Of a stretch of 43,497 bases of DNA, positions 14,491-24,574 are shown one piece after another (the stretch's first letter is position 1; each line of letters opens with the position of its first letter). Both the position numbers and the translations under genes were made by a program. This stretch comes from a virus. The stretch covers positions 1 through 43,497 of IMG/VR virus record IMGVR_UViG_3300032116_000424. One strand, 5' to 3'. A model generated the notes under the pieces. The model did no database searches. It was not told the DNA's origin and worked only from the letters and a program-made list of their open reading frames with translations.

Positions 14491-17400
14491 TTCGATGTCG
14501 TCTCCAAACTGATCGACCCATTCGCGGGCAGCGGCTTTGCGCTCCGCGTTGGTCTCACGAACGATGCGCCCCTGGAAGAACCCAGCAGACGGGCGACGGC
14601 GTTGACCAGCAGCAGCGCGAGGCGGCTGAACCTCTCGTTGCTCAAACGCACCAGTACCTGGAGTCTCGAATGCGCCTTCGATCAGCTGGCCGATTTCAAC
14701 CTCGGCAGCGGCGAAGTCCGTGTTCGCAGGAGCGTTCTCGCGCACATACTCGATCGCAGCCTGACGCGCTTGAACGATGTCGCGGGTCTTGATGTACACC
14801 GCACGCGCAGCCCGGAGCGCCAGATTGATCACCGCCAGCGGAATGGCTGCTGTGGATTCGTATGAACCCTGTGGGCGGGTAGCTTGGATCGCCCGGTTCA
14901 ACAGGTTCTCGACCTTGTCGTACATCAACCGACCGAGGTCGGGGTTGATCTGTTCGGCTACGGACATCAGAGACGGCGCATCGGCCGCATCCATCGTGCC
15001 TACAAGGAATGATCCCTTCTGAACGAGGTTATCCGGGAACAGGCGCTGGACGCTCGGGTTAGACCAGACCGGCCGTAACGCATTGCCAGCCCGAATGCGA
15101 ACCTCGTACTTGCCACCACCGACAGGCTTGATGCGAAGCAGTTCAGCTGCCTTCGCGCCCTCACTCTCGCCCTTGGCAAAGACCTCGGTGCCTGCCCTCA
15201 GAAGCGAGATGGCTTCTTCTCTCGGAACCCGGATGTCCTTCACCTTCCGCTCAGGCGTGAAGTTCGCCGGCATCAAGATGCCAGTCTTCCGCTTGCCGGT
15301 GTTGGTCGTGTAGATGGTGATCTTCGGGCGAACCTCAGATGCGCCACGCGCTCCCTGGAAACCCTTCAGGAGGTTGCCGGTCACGACGTACCGCTGATCG
15401 GTCGTCTCCGTTGTGGTCTGCCATTCTTCAGCAGCGTTGGAGACTTGCTCGCCAAGAGAAGACGCACTCTCGGCGCCTTCCGATATCGACAGCGGCATCG
15501 AAGCACGCGAGCGCACCATGTTGCGCATTAAGAGCAGCTGGTGATCGGACGGGCGAGTGAAGTTGCCGGGGTCGTTCGACTTGAGCTTGAGCCCGATCGG
15601 GACCGCGACGTAGCCAAATTGGTTTTTGAATGCGCGACCGATCTTCTGATACGCAAAGATAATCATCTGTCGGGTGTCCTGGAACGCTTCCCTCACAGAT
15701 TGGATCTGCGCCGGAGTGACCTCCTTGGCCTCCATGGCAGCAACACGCTGTTTCTCGAAGGCGTAACTCTGATTGAGCCACCCCTCGTAGATAGCCTTGG
15801 TTGTAGCCCGATTCTTGGAAGCCTCTTTCGTAGCGGCTTCGTAGGTCGGGGGAGCCTTCGGGGGCTTGATGGAAACGCGCTCCATGACGGAAGGCCCGTC
15901 AAACGGAGTGGTTCCAGTTCCAGGAGTAAACTCCGAGGAGTCAACCGTTTTGGCCCGGAGATCATCGACGTTCGCCTTCAGCGGGTTCTCGCCAACCTCA
16001 TCGAGTGCGCGGATGCGGTCGGTGTAGAGTTCCGATATGTCGCGCCAGAGCTTGGCCGCGTAGTCATCCGGAAGGATTACGAAGTAGCCCGTGGCCGATC
16101 TGGCGAAGTCTCCGCCTTCGTCGATGCCTTCTTCAAGCGGAGGAAGGCTGAAGTCCATCTGGTCAACGATCTCAGGATTGGATTTCAGGACGTTGTAGAC
16201 CACGTCATCGCCAATCGAGTTGAAGATGTCAGCGACCAGACCCTCGTTTGCGGTGAGATCCGATTCAGTGTCCGCAGACGTGTTGGCATTCAGCGACGCC
16301 ATCTTGCGGCGCAGCAACACCATGAACCGATTCTCAGCAGCCAGCGAAGAGGATAGAACCACGTAACGCGGCAGGCTGGTCTGACCGAAACGCATAATGC
16401 GCCCGAGCATCTGCATGAAGTCGTTGATGTCCGGGGCAGCCTGCCCAACGATCATCACACGACGCCGCTGGTCTTTGAACTTCGGATCAGTATGCGCGCT
16501 GGTTCCAGTTGAGCCCGACTTGTTGACCAGGATGGCGTCGAGCCGACCGTTGTTGAAGTCGTCCAAGACCACGCGTCGATCGCGCTTTTTCCTTGGTACA
16601 GAAGTCGCCTTACCATCGGGCGTGGTGACGATCTCCGTGTTTCGTCCGGTGATTTCGTCGATGGAATAACCTGCTTGCTGAATGCGGTTCTTGATGAAGT
16701 CGATGGGCGAGATCGGCATATCTCCAAAATCACCGACTTCGATTTCAAAGCGAATATCCTCGTACTGCTGGCGAGCATCATCCGGAAGTTCGTCAGGCGT
16801 GATTTTAACCGTAGTCTTCGTGTCGGCCGCTTTGTCGCGAACGGTGACCTCAAGTAGTTTGTCCAGCTGGCGAAGCAGCAATCCTTGGTACGAAACATCG
16901 TAACCCTCTTCCTTCAGGGTTTCGATCGGACCTTCCATCGTGTTGTTGATCGCGATGAACGGCTTCTCATTACCCTTGAGCGTTTGGATTGCGTTGTCTG
17001 CAATCGCTTTGGCCTTCAGGGACAGAATGTACTGGGTCGAAAGATTGAACAGCTGACTTCCAAAATTCGTGGATGAAACGCTGACCTTCTCTTCTGATGC
17101 GCGAATCTGGTTTTCCGCGTTCTCCATCTTCTTAGCGACTTTTGCGACCTTCTTGCTGAAGCGCAGGATCTGCTGAAGAAAGTCCGTGTACACATCGGCC
17201 AGCTCGCGCTCGCGCTCTGCGTTGTCGGTGGACGTGACGAAATCAAACGGCACGCCGCCCCAGTTCTGCTCACGGCGCACGAACTCGCCGGATTCAGCGA
17301 GCATCGAGGTCAACGCCTGCTGAAGCGCCAAACCGCCGCTGTCCAGCAACTCGGTCATTTCGGTCGGGCGCAATCCAGCGCGCTGCATCAACGTCTTGAG

Positions 17401-20400
17401 CGCGTAGAGCCCGAGGTTGTCTGGTCGCTTGGCGAATGTCGCAGATGCGAAGTACGCGCCCTTGGACTTGGGCAGCACCTGGTCAAACCGGATGTTCGTG
17501 TCGGAATTGGCGCCGGCCGCAAGGTGGGCTTCGTCCAGCACAAAGATCGCGTTGGGAGCAATACGGGAGAGCGCCTGCCAGATCGGCCCAAACGGTTTGG
17601 CAATCCGCTTGGATTGGCGCTGACGCCGTTGCTTGGCCACCTCCTTGAATCCCTGGGGAACGTCAGCCTTCAGCTGGTCGTAAGTTGTGAAGAACGCATT
17701 GGATCCAGTCGGAAGTTCAGCTGTGTCGTTGATCTTCGCCAGTTCCTCACGGGCTTTCGCGGCCGTTCTGCGCACCTTTACGGTTTCGCCAGTGGATGCC
17801 AAGTAATCGACATTGCTGTTCGTTACATACGGCCGAATGCCAGTTTCTCCGATCGCCGGAAGATCCCGGCCGGCCATGTCAGAATACAGGGTGGGCTTGG
17901 CGGTGATGAACACCGGAGTCAGGCCGTTCAGTCGGGCATACCGCAATACAGCAGCCACAGTGCGTCCCTTACCCACGCCGGTCTGGTCTGAGTTGATCAG
18001 CGCCGAACCGCGTTCAATATTACGGATCGCCAATCCCGCAGCATCAATCTGCGCGGCTGACATCGTCTTGAACAGCTGGTCCTTAGACATCTGCAACCGA
18101 TTGGCGACGTACTCGTCGATTGGCATTTTGACCTCGGCCTCCAATTCGCGGAGGGCGCGCTCAGTGGCGTCTGCGATGTTTGAAGGGCTGACCAACCCGG
18201 TTTCCGCGTTCTTGCTTTGGCTCTTGTAGGGCTTGGTCCGGGCCTCGGACATCACCTCTGGCTCTGCATCCGTTTCGGGCTCGACTGGAATCTCGGGTTC
18301 CGTGGGCACCGTGGCCTGATCAATGCCAGCAATCACCTCGTTAGCTTGCTTGCGTGTCAGGTCGTCCAACCCTTCGACCGTGTTGGAGGTCTCCTGCCAG
18401 ATGGCCAGAAGTGATTGCTTAAGCTTGTCCCAGATTTCAGGGAGATCCGCTCGAACCTGAGCGGCAAACTCAGAAAACCGTCGGATACCGGCTTCTGCAT
18501 AGATACCAGCCATGCGGGCGCCGATCACAATGATCTCCGGATCGACGCCCATGCCGACGCCGCCGAGCTTGTCGCGCAGCTGCTTCTTAAGGGCCTCCAG
18601 CTGCGCCTGTTTTTCGGCCGACAGGTTGGAGGTTAGTCCGGGCCTTGCGGCAGGCGGCTTAACCACAGGTTCAGGCCGTCCACCCGCCACGACTCCAGCT
18701 GCTCCTGGTTGTTCGACTGCGGCCGCTGGCTCAACCACTGGTCCAGCTGCCGTCGGTTCACTTGGAGCAGCAGGTCGTTGTTCTTGAACACTTGGTACAA
18801 CTGGTCCGGGTCCAGGAACAGGCTGCTCGACAGGTGCAGGTTCTGCCCGCTGTCCTTGAGGTACGATTTCAGGACGCGCAGGCGCTCCTGGAACGCCTCC
18901 GGGTTGTTCTCCACCTCCTGCAACTGCTGGCTCCACAGCTGGGAGATTTCCGACGCCAGTTGCTGCTGGGGTGACAGGGGTTGTGACTTTCGTTTTGCGA
19001 GCTTCATTGATCAGCGGTTTGAGGTCTGCCCAGCTATTGTAAACGCGAGGTGCCGAAATCCACGGACGGACCAAGCCTCCTTGGGCAGCGGGAGGGGTTG
19101 ATCGTTTTCCGTCGATTACCACAATATCGACCGGCCATCCTGCGCCCATCTTGGAGTACATACCTCCGTCGATGGTGAAGAAGTCGGTGACGTTGAACCG
19201 ATTGAACAGGTCGAGGTACTCAGCCCGATCGTAGGATTTGAGCCGGTTTTCGGGAGTTCCCAGCTTGTTGGACTGCGATCCAGTCTTGGATCCCAAGATC
19301 AGCACGGCCTTTCCGTTCGGGGCCATGGCTTCGAGCGTGTTCAGCGCGATGGCGAGGTCGATGCTCGATGTCTGCGCACGCTTGATGCTGCTCCTGAAGA
19401 GCGGGAAGGACTCCTTCTGGCCTTCGATGAATCGAGCGCCAAACGGAGGATTGATAATGACGCGATCCGGCTGAGCAGAATCCAGCGAGTTGAAGAACTC
19501 TTGGCTTACCGCATCGAGTCCGGTCGCAGGCTTGCCGATGAAACGCTCCAAGCGCGTGCGGCGATTCGGGTCCAACTCGTTGGCAAGAATGTCCTGCTTG
19601 GTCGGATCCGACGTGACCAGGAGCATTCCGTTGCCGGCAGTCGTCTCGGCCACGCGTTGGCCTCCCTCTACATCCGCCAGAATGCCGGCCAGATAGGCCA
19701 GCGGCGGCGGAGTCGAGTAGGCCTGCGCAGTTTTGCTGGACGCAGTGCGAGTCCCCAGCTGCGGCTGCTCCTCGTACCGCTGAGCGAGCTTATCGTAGGT
19801 CTCAGTCGGATCCACTCCGGCCGACCGATCTTCACGAACGGTCTGGGCTGTTGCTTCAACGATCTGCGATTCGAGTTCCTCTTCGGCCGCCTTCTTGGTC
19901 GGTTCAACCAGTTTGGGGGCAGGAACCGGAGTCGGTTCGGCAGGGGGAAGCGCAGACGCCGCTGGAGAGATTTCCTCCGGCGGACGGATTAACTCTTCCG
20001 GGACGACCGGCGCTTGGGCTTCGGGCCTTCCTCCTTCGGTAGGCCGCCCTCTTTGATCCACTTCTGGCAGTCCCACTTGGACTTCGGGTTGCGGCTCTTC
20101 TCCGCGAAGCAGGCCTTCATCTGGGCCTTGTTCTTGAATGGCACTGGGTGTGGGGGGTTGGAGTTCGGGTTGTACGGGCGCTTCAGTTACAATCGGTGCA
20201 ATCGGCTCCGCCGGCGGCGCAATAGCCTCCTCAACAGCGGCAGGGATCGTGGGCTCAGGCTGGATCTGAATCGGACCAGACGGAGGACCTCCGGCGTTGA
20301 TGCCACCAAGCTCTTCAGCAATGTCAGGGGTAAGCTCATCTTCGATCCCGGCCACGGTAGCGGCAGAGTTCGGGAGAGGGTTGGCGGGATCACCGCCAAT

Positions 20401-21426
20401 GGATGCCCGGATGGCAGCCTCGCGATCAACGACGGTTTGAATGTCGTCTGTGGCAGGCGCTATGCCCCTGGCAAGGCGTTGCTCCTGCAAACTGCGAAGT
20501 CTTTGGCCACGCGAAATCTTCCCAGCACCACCTGCAACAAGACCAACCAACGTACCGACGCCAGCACCAACCTCTCCGGATTCAAGGATACCTTGACCGA
20601 GTTTCTGGTCAGGATTGTAGATTTTCTGAGCCGCCAGATTCTGAAGAAATTGTTCCGATGATTCCTGAGCAGCTTCTGTAAGGCCGGTCTTAATGGCGCC
20701 ACTGACAACCCGTTTTCCAACGGCACCGGTCACCAAACGCTTCACCGCCGGAACAGCGCCCAGCGCGCCTTCTGTGATCGCTCCAACGGGAGCGGTTGCC
20801 ATGAGGACCTTGCGCTGTGCTATCGGCTTTTCGGCGCGGAGTCGGTTGGCCTCTACCGTGTTTCCACTGGCCAACGCTTCCGCAATCTTGGTGTCGTAGA
20901 ATTGACCAGCTTGCTGCGCCGAATCCTCACCGGTGCTCAAACCATAAGCCAGCTGGCCAATGATCGGGACAGCGGAGACTGGAAGAGATCCAACGCCGCT
21001 CGCCAGCTGGGTAAGGTAATCTTCTTCCCGCAGCGGGTTGACCGGGAACGCTTCTCTTGCGCCCTCTTGAAGATTCTGACCGAGCTTGAACGTGGGGCTC
21101 GTTTCAGTTCGCGCCTGGAGTTCCTCAGGTGAAACCGCTTTGGTGCGTTGCTCCCATTCCGCCAGACGGCGCTCGTAGGCTGCCATTCCAGCGGGGCTTT
21201 CAGCCTGTGCTGCCGTAATGGCAGGAGGCGGTTCCTCAGATGCTGCACGCGCCAAACCCATCATTGCGCCGCCGACCATTCGGCCGCCTTCGCGCATGAC
21301 CGCTGATCCAGCGGCAGCTAGCCTGCCTTGGTCGAATGTATCGACAAGCTCTTGAAGTTCGTTTTCACCAACATCATCAGGAACCTCGATTAGGCCGATG
21401 TCTTGAATATCAACGAGCTTAGGCAT
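14488..21426 (-). CDS. Giant polyvalent protein with methyltransferase and SF2 helicase domains (DarB-like), 2312 aa
   Basis: Domains in order: a glycine-rich, hydrophobic N-terminal region (about 1-330); Pro/Glu-rich linkers (about 380-520); an adenine-methyltransferase module with an AdoMet-site-like AETTAGNGML (about 593) and NPPFG (about 659); a second Pro-rich linker (about 780-920); and a superfamily 2 helicase with Walker A TGVGKGR (about 1150), VLDEAH (about 1295), SATF (about 1328) and MLGRIMRFGQ (about 1675). The remainder to 2312 is unassigned. This layout matches phage P1 DarB, an internal head protein injected with the DNA that protects against type I restriction, of similar length. 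It follows internal-virion-like genes, fitting a packaged protein. Its frame continues past the amber stop. Confidence 0.85.
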   Translation of the reverse strand: MPKLVDIQDIGLIEVPDDVGENELQELVDTFDQGRLAAAGSAVMREGGRMVGGAMMGLARAASEEPPPAITAAQAESPAGMAAYERRLAEWEQRTKAVSPEELQARTETSPTFKLGQNLQEGAREAFPVNPLREEDYLTQLASGVGSLPVSAVPIIGQLAYGLSTGEDSAQQAGQFYDTKIAEALASGNTVEANRLRAEKPIAQRKVLMATAPVGAITEGALGAVPAVKRLVTGAVGKRVVSGAIKTGLTEAAQESSEQFLQNLAAQKIYNPDQKLGQGILESGEVGAGVGTLVGLVAGGAGKISRGQRLRSLQEQRLARGIAPATDDIQTVVDREAAIRASIGGDPANPLPNSAATVAGIEDELTPDIAEELGGINAGGPPSGPIQIQPEPTIPAAVEEAIAPPAEPIAPIVTEAPVQPELQPPTPSAIQEQGPDEGLLRGEEPQPEVQVGLPEVDQRGRPTEGGRPEAQAPVVPEELIRPPEEISPAASALPPAEPTPVPAPKLVEPTKKAAEEELESQIVEATAQTVREDRSAGVDPTETYDKLAQRYEEQPQLGTRTASSKTAQAYSTPPPLAYLAGILADVEGGQRVAETTAGNGMLLVTSDPTKQDILANELDPNRRTRLERFIGKPATGLDAVSQEFFNSLDSAQPDRVIINPPFGARFIEGQKESFPLFRSSIKRAQTSSIDLAIALNTLEAMAPNGKAVLILGSKTGSQSNKLGTPENRLKSYDRAEYLDLFNRFNVTDFFTIDGGMYSKMGAGWPVDIVVIDGKRSTPPAAQGGLVRPWISAPRVYNSWADLKPLINEARKTKVTTPVTPAATGVGNLPAVEPAVAGGGEQPGGVPGAPARPEIVPQGQRAEPAPVEQPVPGPGPVVPSVQEQRPAAPSEPTAAGPVVEPAAAVEQPGAAGVVAGGRPEPVVKPPAARPGLTSNLSAEKQAQLEALKKQLRDKLGGVGMGVDPEIIVIGARMAGIYAEAGIRRFSEFAAQVRADLPEIWDKLKQSLLAIWQETSNTVEGLDDLTRKQANEVIAGIDQATVPTEPEIPVEPETDAEPEVMSEARTKPYKSQSKNAETGLVSPSNIADATERALRELEAEVKMPIDEYVANRLQMSKDQLFKTMSAAQIDAAGLAIRNIERGSALINSDQTGVGKGRTVAAVLRYARLNGLTPVFITAKPTLYSDMAGRDLPAIGETGIRPYVTNSNVDYLASTGETVKVRRTAAKAREELAKINDTAELPTGSNAFFTTYDQLKADVPQGFKEVAKQRRQRQSKRIAKPFGPIWQALSRIAPNAIFVLDEAHLAAGANSDTNIRFDQVLPKSKGAYFASATFAKRPDNLGLYALKTLMQRAGLRPTEMTELLDSGGLALQQALTSMLAESGEFVRREQNWGGVPFDFVTSTDNAERERELADVYTDFLQQILRFSKKVAKVAKKMENAENQIRASEEKVSVSSTNFGSQLFNLSTQYILSLKAKAIADNAIQTLKGNEKPFIAINNTMEGPIETLKEEGYDVSYQGLLLRQLDKLLEVTVRDKAADTKTTVKITPDELPDDARQQYEDIRFEIEVGDFGDMPISPIDFIKNRIQQAGYSIDEITGRNTEIVTTPDGKATSVPRKKRDRRVVLDDFNNGRLDAILVNKSGSTGTSAHTDPKFKDQRRRVMIVGQAAPDINDFMQMLGRIMRFGQTSLPRYVVLSSSLAAENRFMVLLRRKMASLNANTSADTESDLTANEGLVADIFNSIGDDVVYNVLKSNPEIVDQMDFSLPPLEEGIDEGGDFARSATGYFVILPDDYAAKLWRDISELYTDRIRALDEVGENPLKANVDDLRAKTVDSSEFTPGTGTTPFDGPSVMERVSIKPPKAPPTYEAATKEASKNRATTKAIYEGWLNQSYAFEKQRVAAMEAKEVTPAQIQSVREAFQDTRQMIIFAYQKIGRAFKNQFGYVAVPIGLKLKSNDPGNFTRPSDHQLLLMRNMVRSRASMPLSISEGAESASSLGEQVSNAAEEWQTTTETTDQRYVVTGNLLKGFQGARGASEVRPKITIYTTNTGKRKTGILMPANFTPERKVKDIRVPREEAISLLRAGTEVFAKGESEGAKAAELLRIKPVGGGKYEVRIRAGNALRPVWSNPSVQRLFPDNLVQKGSFLVGTMDAADAPSLMSVAEQINPDLGRLMYDKVENLLNRAIQATRPQGSYESTAAIPLAVINLALRAARAVYIKTRDIVQARQAAIEYVRENAPANTDFAAAEVEIGQLIEGAFETPGTGAFEQREVQPPRAAAGQRRRPSAGFFQGRIVRETNAERKAAAREWVDQFGDDIE

Positions 21427-21429
21427 GGT

Positions 21430-22293
21430 TTATTTGGCTAGGACGAGCTTGCCCGTGACCGGGTCGCGTTGAAAGCGCACTTTTACAGGAGCGTTCGTAG
21501 GCGCCGCAGATTTTTGTTGAGCCAATCTACTAGCCACCTGTTCGGCAGTTAGCTTGATCTTCATCGGACCCTCTGGGGTATCCATTTCAATTTCCCCAGG
21601 ATATTCAGTCTTTGCGGGTTTTTCGGCCTTGGGCTTCCGCATGAAATAGTCTCGGTCATTCATCCGGATTGGAATTGTTCCCGGCGGAGCAGAAAGTTGG
21701 TCCGCAACGGCAGGTCCGGTTGTTTCTCCACGACCCGACGAAATGTCAAAAACAGTCTGCGGTTCTTGACCCGTAACCGCATTTTCAACGGCAGCTGGAA
21801 GAGATCGCCCAGGGCCTGCCGCAATAATTCCTTGCGAAGCCAAGATCCGCTCCATCTGGATCTGATTTTTGGTCTTCTCGACCATCGCATTTGCCAGTCC
21901 GCGCTGAAATGCTTTGCTCTTGCTGATCTCTGGCGTAATTCCCGTGATAGGCGTACCGAGTCCTTGAGCTAACCCAGCAGTTTCAGCAAATGCATCCGTT
22001 CCCTCGGCTTCTTTGAGTTTTCGAGACGATTCAACAATGTTGACGCTGCCGTCTGTATTTAGGGTCAGATACTCACCGAACTTTGATCCAAGCACATCGT
22101 TTCTGTTCTGCGCCGCCAACACCGCCGCATCACGCCGCTGCTGCACAAGATCCTGATAATACCTCTCGCGCACCCGCGCCTCTTCCTGCCGCTGCGCAAG
22201 AGCTTCCTCACGCGCCTGGCGTTGATTCGCCAGCTGCACGCCTGCGAGGTACGACTGCCCGATGTTTTCGAGTCCTGAGAAGGGGTTTGCCAT
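21430..22293 (-). CDS. Probable internal virion protein, 287 aa
   Basis: No named family recognised. The N-terminal 65 residues are a Gln/Arg/Ala-rich coil (ANQRQAREEALAQRQEEARV), followed by low-complexity polar sequence and a C-terminal beta strand (VKVRFQRDPVTGKLVLAK). It lies between the giant protein and a second helical virion-like gene, the position of the internal ejection proteins in podoviruses such as T7. It ends in TAA three bases before the giant gene's ATG. Confidence 0.6.
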   Translation of the reverse strand: MANPFSGLENIGQSYLAGVQLANQRQAREEALAQRQEEARVRERYYQDLVQQRRDAAVLAAQNRNDVLGSKFGEYLTLNTDGSVNIVESSRKLKEAEGTDAFAETAGLAQGLGTPITGITPEISKSKAFQRGLANAMVEKTKNQIQMERILASQGIIAAGPGRSLPAAVENAVTGQEPQTVFDISSGRGETTGPAVADQLSAPPGTIPIRMNDRDYFMRKPKAEKPAKTEYPGEIEMDTPEGPMKIKLTAEQVASRLAQQKSAAPTNAPVKVRFQRDPVTGKLVLAK

Positions 22294-22296
22294 AGG

Positions 22297-23043
22297 TTAG
22301 ATGGTTTTCGGCATGATGCTCTGCTGGGTGGAAACAAGGTCACTGGTGCCCTTACCGCCTCCAAAACCACCCTGTCCAAGGGAAGCGAATCCAAGGTTGG
22401 TCAGGCCGGTTCCAAGCGAACCAATGCCTTGTCCAAAAACACCCGTTGCGCTCGGCATACCGGCAACACCGAGCATCGCCTGCTGCTGTGCGCTACGTTC
22501 GCCACCGCGCAATGCGGCAATCTGCTGCGGCGTGAATTCGTAGTTCGCCAGCGGAGCCAACGGCGTGGTTCCAAGGATGTTGGAGAACTGCTGGTTTCCG
22601 AGATTGGCCATCTCAAGGCTGGTCCTACCAAGATCGCGAGCGACAAGGTTTCGTCCAGCTGCACTTCCCGCGTAGCCACCTTGAACAGCTTTAGCGGCCG
22701 CATTGCGCTGAACCTGCGCCGCGACATCTGGAGGAAGTTCGCCTCGAAGTAGTGCTAGCGCGTTCTCAGCGCGCTTGGCCTGCGCCTCCTGATAGCCCGG
22801 GACTTGGATGCCTAGCGACTCTAGCAGCTGTGCGCGGTTGTACGCGTTGCGCTGAGCCTCCATTTCGCGAGCACGGGGCGCATTGAGAGTGGACTCTCCC
22901 ATTGCCGCACCAATGTTAATGCCAGGAAGATTTGCAGCTTCACTGGCTTGGCGACGCGCTGCGCTAGCAGACGATGCCTGAAGACCCATCCCGATACCCG
23001 ACGTGACAACGCCGGCTCCGATTGCTGTGGCTACGAATGACAT
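22297..23043 (-). CDS. Internal virion protein-like, 248 aa
   Basis: It starts with a hydrophobic Gly/Ala-rich segment (VATAIGAGVVTSGIGMGLQA) and continues with Ala/Gln-rich helices, including AAGRNLVARDLGRTSLEMAN, and a Gly-rich C-terminal third. This resembles small internal virion proteins of podoviruses (T7 gp14-like), which form part of the ejection channel. The assignment rests on composition and position. The ATG overlaps the upstream gene's TAG stop region by 13 bases. Confidence 0.55.
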   Translation of the reverse strand: MSFVATAIGAGVVTSGIGMGLQASSASAARRQASEAANLPGINIGAAMGESTLNAPRAREMEAQRNAYNRAQLLESLGIQVPGYQEAQAKRAENALALLRGELPPDVAAQVQRNAAAKAVQGGYAGSAAGRNLVARDLGRTSLEMANLGNQQFSNILGTTPLAPLANYEFTPQQIAALRGGERSAQQQAMLGVAGMPSATGVFGQGIGSLGTGLTNLGFASLGQGGFGGGKGTSDLVSTQQSIMPKTI

Positions 23044-23486
23044 GGTAAGTATTGGTTCTGCCTCACGTAGGTGAGGTCGTTCAAAAGCTCTTCGTGATCC
23101 GTCTTGTTATCGAGATTCAGGTGGACCGTTGTCCAAACGGTGTCCTCATGGATCAGCAGCACCCGACGAGTTCCAGGCTTCGTGATGCCGGAGTATGGCG
23201 CCGTGTACGTCACCCACCCCTCGTTCTCGCTGACCACCGTGACCTTGCCCTTGGTGACGAAGAACGGGTTGGCGAACTTGTGGATGCGGCTGGTAATCAC
23301 AGACCCAGCCGGCATGAAGATTTCGCGCACGTACATCCCTTCAGGAAACGTGTGCTTCAGGGGGCACTCCTGAGGTGGCAGGTTAGCAACGAATGCTTCC
23401 CACCTGTCCAGGCGGTCATCGAACGTGATGGTTTCATCCGTGAGGATGTCCAACCACGTCAACGGCTTTTCCAGCGCCACCTCCAT
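23031..23486 (-). CDS. Cupin-fold protein, 151 aa
   Basis: The core MYVREIFMPAGSVITSRIHK, then FFVTKGKVTVVSENEGWVTY and VLLIHEDTVWTTVHLN, gives the alternating strands and turn (PAGS...H) of a small cupin barrel. Phage cupins near tail genes are recurrent and may be structural or modify the host surface; function is not known. Its stop is TAG (23033-23031), overlapping the start of the next gene. Confidence 0.7.
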   Translation of the reverse strand: MEVALEKPLTWLDILTDETITFDDRLDRWEAFVANLPPQECPLKHTFPEGMYVREIFMPAGSVITSRIHKFANPFFVTKGKVTVVSENEGWVTYTAPYSGITKPGTRRVLLIHEDTVWTTVHLNLDNKTDHEELLNDLTYVRQNQYLPCHS

Positions 23487-24574
23487 CAGATGAACCCTCC
23501 AAACCGATACTCGATCTTCGCCGATCCGTAGGGCTGCACGTTGATCACGCTGCGCTCGTTCGGGCTGTAGGCTTCGAGTTCGTTGCGCAGGCTGCGAAGC
23601 GCCAGCTGGATTTCGCGCTCAGCCTCGGTGTACTGGTTGCGATCCTCCTTCTGGATGGCCTTCATCATGTGCTTGATCGCTTGAAGGTTGCCGATAAACA
23701 ACCAGTCGGAGTCCACGATCGCAGGAATGAAGTCCAGGCGCACGATGGCTTCGACCACGGTGTTCGTGCAGGCTTCATCTGGAGGCACGCAACCGTCGCC
23801 GTGGTCGATACAGCAGTTATCGTTGCTGGAGTTGCATCCCTGAGTGCCCCCGCAAACCTCGGGCATATTGATCAGGTACGTACGGCGGTACTCTGGGTTC
23901 TGCTCGCTCGGCCCCCAGACGGCGACCTGAGTCTGCAAGCTGGTCGATGGGTTGTAGGCAACAATGGTCAGGCTTCCCTGAGTGAGCGGCTTCTGGGCGC
24001 CATTCAAGCCCGGTTGCTTGAAGAGGTTGGTGGTCTGCACGTAAGCCGTAATCAACGGATTCGGCAGCGTCACATACTCGCCCCAGACGTACTCGCCAGT
24101 CACGGTGTCGAGCGTCCGGATCGGGTCTCCGTTGGGGTCTAACCCTTGGAGAAGCACGCGTTTTCCGGCGTCGGCTGACAACTGAGGGTAGACCCTCATG
24201 TGGCAGTTGCCTACTGAGTCGCGATATTGCGTGACCATGCCGCGATCTAGCAGCTGGTCCTGCTCGCAGCCTTCACGTCCGCAGCCAGTGCGCGGCGCAC
24301 GGGTGTCGGTTTGAAACTCGTACCATTGGTTCTGAACCGGGATGTTGTATCCGCAGAGGTTCATCGCCTCGATCGTCTTAACCTCGCGAGGCCAGGTGAT
24401 GCAGCCGGCAACGACGCAGAGGCGCAGTTTTTTGTATGTGCCCCACCACTTGCCCATGTCCGCGAGGCGTGCCTGAGCCTCGTTGAGCAGCTGGAGAAAA
24501 CGCTCGTCGCAGGTGGCGAGACCGACAGCCTGCGGGATCGTGGAATTCTTGGCTTGGGCGAGGGTTTTTCTCAT
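23486..24574 (-). CDS. Tail adaptor-like virion protein, 362 aa
   Basis: The N-terminus (AVGLATCDERFLQLLNEAQA) followed by RLCVVAGCITWPREVKTIEA looks like the adaptor/tubular protein A family of short-tailed phages, with a C-terminal helix bundle (LIFIGNLQ-type region, then QKEDRNQYTEAEREIQLALR). The match is weak. A notable insertion near residues 235-270 is very Cys-rich (CGGTQGCNSSNDNCC, then CVPPDEAC). It is linked to both neighbours by 3-4-base overlaps. Confidence 0.5.
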   Translation of the reverse strand: MRKTLAQAKNSTIPQAVGLATCDERFLQLLNEAQARLADMGKWWGTYKKLRLCVVAGCITWPREVKTIEAMNLCGYNIPVQNQWYEFQTDTRAPRTGCGREGCEQDQLLDRGMVTQYRDSVGNCHMRVYPQLSADAGKRVLLQGLDPNGDPIRTLDTVTGEYVWGEYVTLPNPLITAYVQTTNLFKQPGLNGAQKPLTQGSLTIVAYNPSTSLQTQVAVWGPSEQNPEYRRTYLINMPEVCGGTQGCNSSNDNCCIDHGDGCVPPDEACTNTVVEAIVRLDFIPAIVDSDWLFIGNLQAIKHMMKAIQKEDRNQYTEAEREIQLALRSLRNELEAYSPNERSVINVQPYGSAKIEYRFGGFI

